DNA of 64,000 nucleotides from Akkermansia muciniphila (GTDB lineage: Bacteria; Verrucomicrobiota; Verrucomicrobiia; Verrucomicrobiales; V1-33). Both the position numbers and the translations under genes were made by a program. This document shows positions 58,239-64,000 of this stretch, piece after piece. The stretch spans positions 1-64,000 of the forward strand of contig CAMAUV010000015.1 in NCBI GenBank assembly GCA_945861415.1. Reading direction: 5' to 3'. The notes beneath the pieces were generated by a model. It did not search any database. It saw only the letters and a list, made by a program, of their open reading frames with translations, and was not told where the DNA came from. Every line of letters starts with the position of its first letter. The first letter of the stretch is position 1.

Positions 58239-59657
58239 ATGGCAGTTTTTACTTACTCCGCGCTAAAAAAGGACGGCAGCATGTCGACGGGCGAACTCCA
58301 AGCAGTAGACCGCAGCGACGCCTTCAGGCGACTTGATCGCAGCGGGCTACAGCCGGTTTCTCTGAAGCAGAAAGATGAAGCCGCCGCCGCTGCGGAAAAG
58401 AAATCAGCCGACAAGAAGGCCGCCTCAGACGCAAGAGCCAACAGTAGCAAGCCTGACGAGGCCAAAGCTGAAAAGAAAGTCCAGAAGAAGGAGGAATTGG
58501 CGCTCGCCAAAAAGGATCAGAAAAACAAAGAAGCCATGGTGCTGGCCGCCGACAAAGGCGGAAAAGCCCCATCCTCCAAAGGCAAAGGACCCAAAGATGG
58601 AGTACCTGAAGGGCCCGTGAAACTGAAGAAGGGGGACATCGTCATGTTCACCGAGGAACTGAGCGACCTGCTCGCCGCCGGTCTCCAGTTGGAACCCGCG
58701 CTGCGCATCATGGAAAGCCGTGACGAGATGTCCTCCGTTAAGGATGTGACTGCCATCCTCCGCAGCCGAATCCGGGATGGATCCAGCTTCTCCAACTCCC
58801 TCCGCGCCGCCAGCCCGTCCTTTGGCGACCTTTACTGCAATCTTTCCGCCGCCGGCGAAATCTCCGGAGCACTGCCCAAGATTCTCAAGCGTCAGGGCGA
58901 ATACATGGTCTCCGTGCAGAACCTGCAGTCGAAGGTCATCACGGCGATGATTTATCCGTTCTGCCTTATCATTGCCGGTCTCGCCGTGACCATTTTATTC
59001 ATGGCCTTCCTGATTCCCCGGCTCGCAGAACTGCTCAAGGGAATGGGCCGTTCCCTGCCGTGGGTGGCACAGTTCATCATGGATGCTGGCAATTTCGTGC
59101 TCAGCTACTGGTGGGCCATCCTCCTCCTGATCGGCCTGATCATCTGGGGTGTGCAGCGGTTGATCGCCTCGGAATCCTACCGTCCGAAGTGGGACGAGCA
59201 GAAGGTGAAGATGAAATTCTTCGGCCCTCTACTCAGTGCGCGCTTTTTTGTCCAGTTCCTCGAAACCCTCTCGAACCTCATCGGCAACGGTCTGCCACTG
59301 CTGCGGGCCCTAGAACTCACCCGGGACGCCACCGTCAATCTTTACCTCAAAAGCCTGCTCCATCAGGTCATTGGTATCATAGCCGAAGGGGGAAGTCTCA
59401 GCCGGGCACTGAAAAAGGTGGGCTTTTTCCCTTCCCTGCTCACTGACATGATTACCGTGGGTGAACAAACGGGGGACCTTGAGCACTCCCTAGAGCGCAC
59501 CGCCCACCGCTACGAAAAGGAGCTGCAAAAGGTCATCGACCGCGGCATGGCGATGATCACGCCAGTTATTATTCTGATCATGGCCGTCGTCGTCGGTGCC
59601 ATGGCTTACATGATGGTCAGCATTATTCTTCAGTCCGTCACGAGCATCCGGAGGTAG
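58239..59657 (+). CDS. Type II secretion/type IV pilus inner-membrane protein (GspF/PilC)
   Basis: 472 aa; MAVFTYSALKKDGSMSTGELQAVDRSDAFRRLDRSG, MFTEELSDLLAAGLQLEPAL, two T2SSF domains, Lys/Ala-rich insert. Confidence 0.93.
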   Translation: MAVFTYSALKKDGSMSTGELQAVDRSDAFRRLDRSGLQPVSLKQKDEAAAAAEKKSADKKAASDARANSSKPDEAKAEKKVQKKEELALAKKDQKNKEAMVLAADKGGKAPSSKGKGPKDGVPEGPVKLKKGDIVMFTEELSDLLAAGLQLEPALRIMESRDEMSSVKDVTAILRSRIRDGSSFSNSLRAASPSFGDLYCNLSAAGEISGALPKILKRQGEYMVSVQNLQSKVITAMIYPFCLIIAGLAVTILFMAFLIPRLAELLKGMGRSLPWVAQFIMDAGNFVLSYWWAILLLIGLIIWGVQRLIASESYRPKWDEQKVKMKFFGPLLSARFFVQFLETLSNLIGNGLPLLRALELTRDATVNLYLKSLLHQVIGIIAEGGSLSRALKKVGFFPSLLTDMITVGEQTGDLEHSLERTAHRYEKELQKVIDRGMAMITPVIILIMAVVVGAMAYMMVSIILQSVTSIRR

Positions 59658-60078
59658 TCCCGGTTACTGCAAGTTGATGATTTGTCCGGGCACCCCTTAC
59701 TTTTAAATCGCAGCTAGTCAGGACGGCCTTTCTCTTGAAAAAGCTTATTCGTAGTCGCGCTTATGACTACCCACTTCTTCTCCGCAGTCGGCTCGGGTTG
59801 GGTGAGCGTTGGCGGAAATTCCTCGGGCTACGGATGTTTGGTAAAGTTAGGCGTCCAAATCTTGGGCGACGATGAGTTTTACCCCCATAACTATCCAGTG
59901 GGTTCAGCATTAAGTCCAATACGCCGATACCTAGCGTCTTGCCACCCTCTTCACCAGTCCTCATTCGGATTTCGTCATTCCCTCCACTAGGCTTTCCCCA
60001 TCATGGCGTATGGAAATTTCTGAAAATAAATGTTGCCCCCACCCCCATCTATCCTATAAATTGCAGTCTCTTTTACTT

Positions 60079-60498
60079 ATGAAAAAGCTCCTCATTCTCG
60101 TCCTCACTGCTGGCATTGCCGGAATCAGCATGGCTGATATCCAAGAGCCTCCGGGTGCGAAACACGGCGTACTGCGCAAGCTCAGCCGCGGTCTTGCCAA
60201 CATCTTCTACGGCGTCACGGAAATTCCAGTGCAGTTGGCCCGCAGTGATAAGGAAGCATCCAATGGAGAGAAGGTAGCATATGGCCCCGTCCTTGGCGCA
60301 GGCAAGACACTTGCCCGCCTTGGCTATGGCATCTATGAATTGATCACTTTTCCTCTGCCAACCTATAAGGACAGCTTTCGGCCACCTTACCATCCCGATA
60401 ACCGAGAAGAGACCCACCCGAGGAGGGGCTTCCTCGAGTTCCCTCCTGAATTGGGATTTATCTCGGGCGTTCAGGGCAACCGGGCTCAAGTGCAATAG
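60079..60498 (+). CDS. TIGR04073-like putative exosortase-associated protein
   Basis: 139 aa from ATG 60079; signal peptide; RKLSRGLANIFYGVTEIPVQLAR matches my recollection of the family signature. Confidence 0.75.
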   Translation: MKKLLILVLTAGIAGISMADIQEPPGAKHGVLRKLSRGLANIFYGVTEIPVQLARSDKEASNGEKVAYGPVLGAGKTLARLGYGIYELITFPLPTYKDSFRPPYHPDNREETHPRRGFLEFPPELGFISGVQGNRAQVQ

Positions 60499-60524
60499 GC
60501 TCCGACAGTAAGTCATCTTTATTG

Positions 60525-60553
60525 AAGGCCCTCCTGAAACGGAGGGCTTTTTC
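60525..60553 (+). terminator. Rho-independent terminator after the TIGR04073-like gene
   Basis: GCCCTCC-TGAAAC-GGAGGGC followed by TTTTTC. Confidence 0.85.
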
Positions 60554-61090
60554 TTTTGCCAAACGATTCCCCAATTTCAGGAGCTTCGCCTTGGGTTCGC
60601 AATACAAAGCTTAGCGTTCGCGCATCGGGGTGATCGCCGCTCATGGAAAAAGCCATTCGAGAGGCTGGTAAACTTTGTGCCACAAACCTGGCCCATTTAA
60701 AACTATGAATGCCGCCCGCATGGACCTCCTTGGCACGGGGACCTCGGCGACCCGGACAGCCCGGACAGAGCCGTCGAGCGGAGAGGATCCGCACCACTGG
60801 CGCATTCTATGACCCCCCACGGGTGTGGGAGACGGCGCGGTTCACAAACTGGTCCGCATGGACAATGACACTGCACACGATAGTAAACGCCGGGGAGCAT
60901 GCCCAATACGGGTCAGTGGAGGAAATGAAGTCGCCGATTTTACCGTCGAGGTCCCCAATCCCTTCCATGCGCGGGCGATGAGACCGGAGGAGCGGCGCCG
61001 TTGGAGAGGAGGAGCAGTGCTGGCAGGGAGAAGGAGACACTCTTTCATGGCAGCCCGTGCCCTTCCGTGACTCCGTGCCACGGAACCACG

Positions 61091-61123
61091 AAAAAGCCCC
61101 GCCGGTTTTGCCGGCGGGGCTTT
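61091..61123 (-). terminator. Rho-independent terminator downstream of rpsA
   Basis: GCCCCGCCGG-loop-CCGGCGGGGC (61096-61120) followed on the minus strand by TTTTT. Confidence 0.9.
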
Positions 61124-61152
61124 CGAATTGAGATGTCAGGTAGCGGGCCGGA

Positions 61153-62829
<1,677 letters not shown>

Positions 62830-63086
62830 GTTGTTATGTAGGTTAGTTGTTTGGTTGTTTGGTTTACCAGTTACGGTGTTGCTCCCAAAAGAGGGGCGCG
62901 AAAAACATCACGCCGTGGCCATACCGGGAGCGCCTGCCAGGCCGGGCAAAGGGGGAGTGACGCTAATGAGCGGAAATCCAGGCGCAAGGGATGTTTCGGA
63001 GTTTTCATAATTTCCTGACTTTCCGGGCCAACCGGGGCATTTGCCCGGAAGGCTCCGATCCCGTCACGTCCGTGCTGCCACTGATC

Positions 63087-64000
63087 CTACTTGGGAATGG
63101 TCAATCCCCTCAATTTCATCTGGCCCAGCGTCCACTCGTATTCCTTCACGAGTTGATCCTCCACCCGTCCGGCGCGCATTTCGGACGGGAGCACTTCCCA
63201 TGTGTAGGTTTCCATCTCAAGATGCTGACACAGCCTAGGATTGGCCGCCAGAACATCCAAAGTGCTGGTGAGGTGCGGGACGGTGTTCTGGAAGAGTTCA
63301 TCCGGCGCGGCATGCAGCGGGATGTGGAAATGCACTCGCCATTCGTCACTGGAGGAGGGTTTTTTCTCCGCGGCAGCGGCCAGCGCATCGGGGAGGTCGC
63401 GATAGCGATAGAGCGAACCGTCGTCGCGCCTGACGATGACTTGGTGGAAGTAGACGTCCTCCTGAAATGCGCGCAGACGGTCCATCGCTTCGCGCTCGGG
63501 GCGCAGGCGCAGGGCGGAACTGAGGTGGAGTTTGCTGATGCGGATGCCGGCTTCCGCCATGCGGCCCAGCGCGGCGGCGGGCTCTTCATATTCAATGGCG
63601 AGGTGACAGGTGTCGTAGTTCACTCCAAGACAGCGCTGCACGGGCTCGCTCCGGCCCAGTTTCTTAAAGAACGCGACGGTCTCCTCAGTATTCTCGATGT
63701 AGCCGAGCGGTTCCGGTTCTAGTCCAAGATGGAGGTCAAGGCCACGGGCATCGCTAAATTTCGCGAGCCACTCGCCGGTTTCGCGCACATGGGTCACAAT
63801 ATCCGACTCCTGTTTGGCATCGCGGATCAGTTCCTTATGAGAACCGGGCACGGTGCTGACACTGCCCGAAAGACCCGGTGGCAACAGGTCGGCGAGAATT
63901 TCAAAAAGCGCGCGCGTGTATTCCACCCGCGCCGCTGTGGACCAGTCGGGCTGGAAGACCTGCTCCTTCACCCTAGTGCCGTGGAACTTGCCGTAGGGAA
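63087..64000 (-). CDS. EboE-like metabolite traffic protein (TIM barrel), 5' end outside the window
   Basis: The track ORF starts at a GTG (63971), but the frame stays open to the edge (PYGKFHGTR-VKEQVFQPDW), so the gene continues past 64000. Also LHLGLEPEPLGYIENTEETVAFF and CLGVNYDTCHLAIEYE. Confidence 0.72.
   Translation of the reverse strand, partial: PYGKFHGTRVKEQVFQPDWSTAARVEYTRALFEILADLLPPGLSGSVSTVPGSHKELIRDAKQESDIVTHVRETGEWLAKFSDARGLDLHLGLEPEPLGYIENTEETVAFFKKLGRSEPVQRCLGVNYDTCHLAIEYEEPAAALGRMAEAGIRISKLHLSSALRLRPEREAMDRLRAFQEDVYFHQVIVRRDDGSLYRYRDLPDALAAAAEKKPSSSDEWRVHFHIPLHAAPDELFQNTVPHLTSTLDVLAANPRLCQHLEMETYTWEVLPSEMRAGRVEDQLVKEYEWTLGQMKLRGLTIPK

Noticed and set aside
63021-63050. TTCCGGGC...GCCCGGAA hairpin between the EboE-like gene and rpsA
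   Set aside because: No T-run in either direction and a long loop; could not call it a terminator or riboswitch.

Overview
The window looks like a high-GC Verrucomicrobiota-type chromosome segment. I infer this from PEP-CTERM and TIGR04073 exosortase-associated proteins, DUF1549/DUF1553 and DUF1501 proteins, ASPIC/UnbV FG-GAP giants and CotH/lamin-tail proteins. Most of it is ordinary. Housekeeping genes include lptF/G, mfd, plsX, lysA, menB, coaE, rho, an RNase D-like gene, xseA, folA, pepP, gspE/gspF and rpsA. Between them are lineage-typical large secreted proteins. No rRNA, tRNA or CRISPR array was recognised. Points worth a second look: (i) unannotated fragments at the left edge, an IS3-type OrfA start and a frameshifted staphylococcal-nuclease-like C-terminus; (ii) a small secreted-protein gene whose reading frame continues through two TGA codons; (iii) a small accessory islet with an hsdM-like N-terminal scrap, a 112-aa protein translationally coupled to a DUF6036-like nucleotidyltransferase, and a 43-aa ORF; (iv) two giant ASPIC/UnbV paralogs flanking a PEP-CTERM gene and an orphan 29-aa PEP-CTERM-like tail between two strong terminators, with a shared terminator-like leader; (v) a shared C-terminal module on two unrelated secreted enzymes; (vi) Shine-Dalgarno-poor, often G-free leaders across the window. 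All family calls come from reading translations and remembered family motifs; no searches were run.
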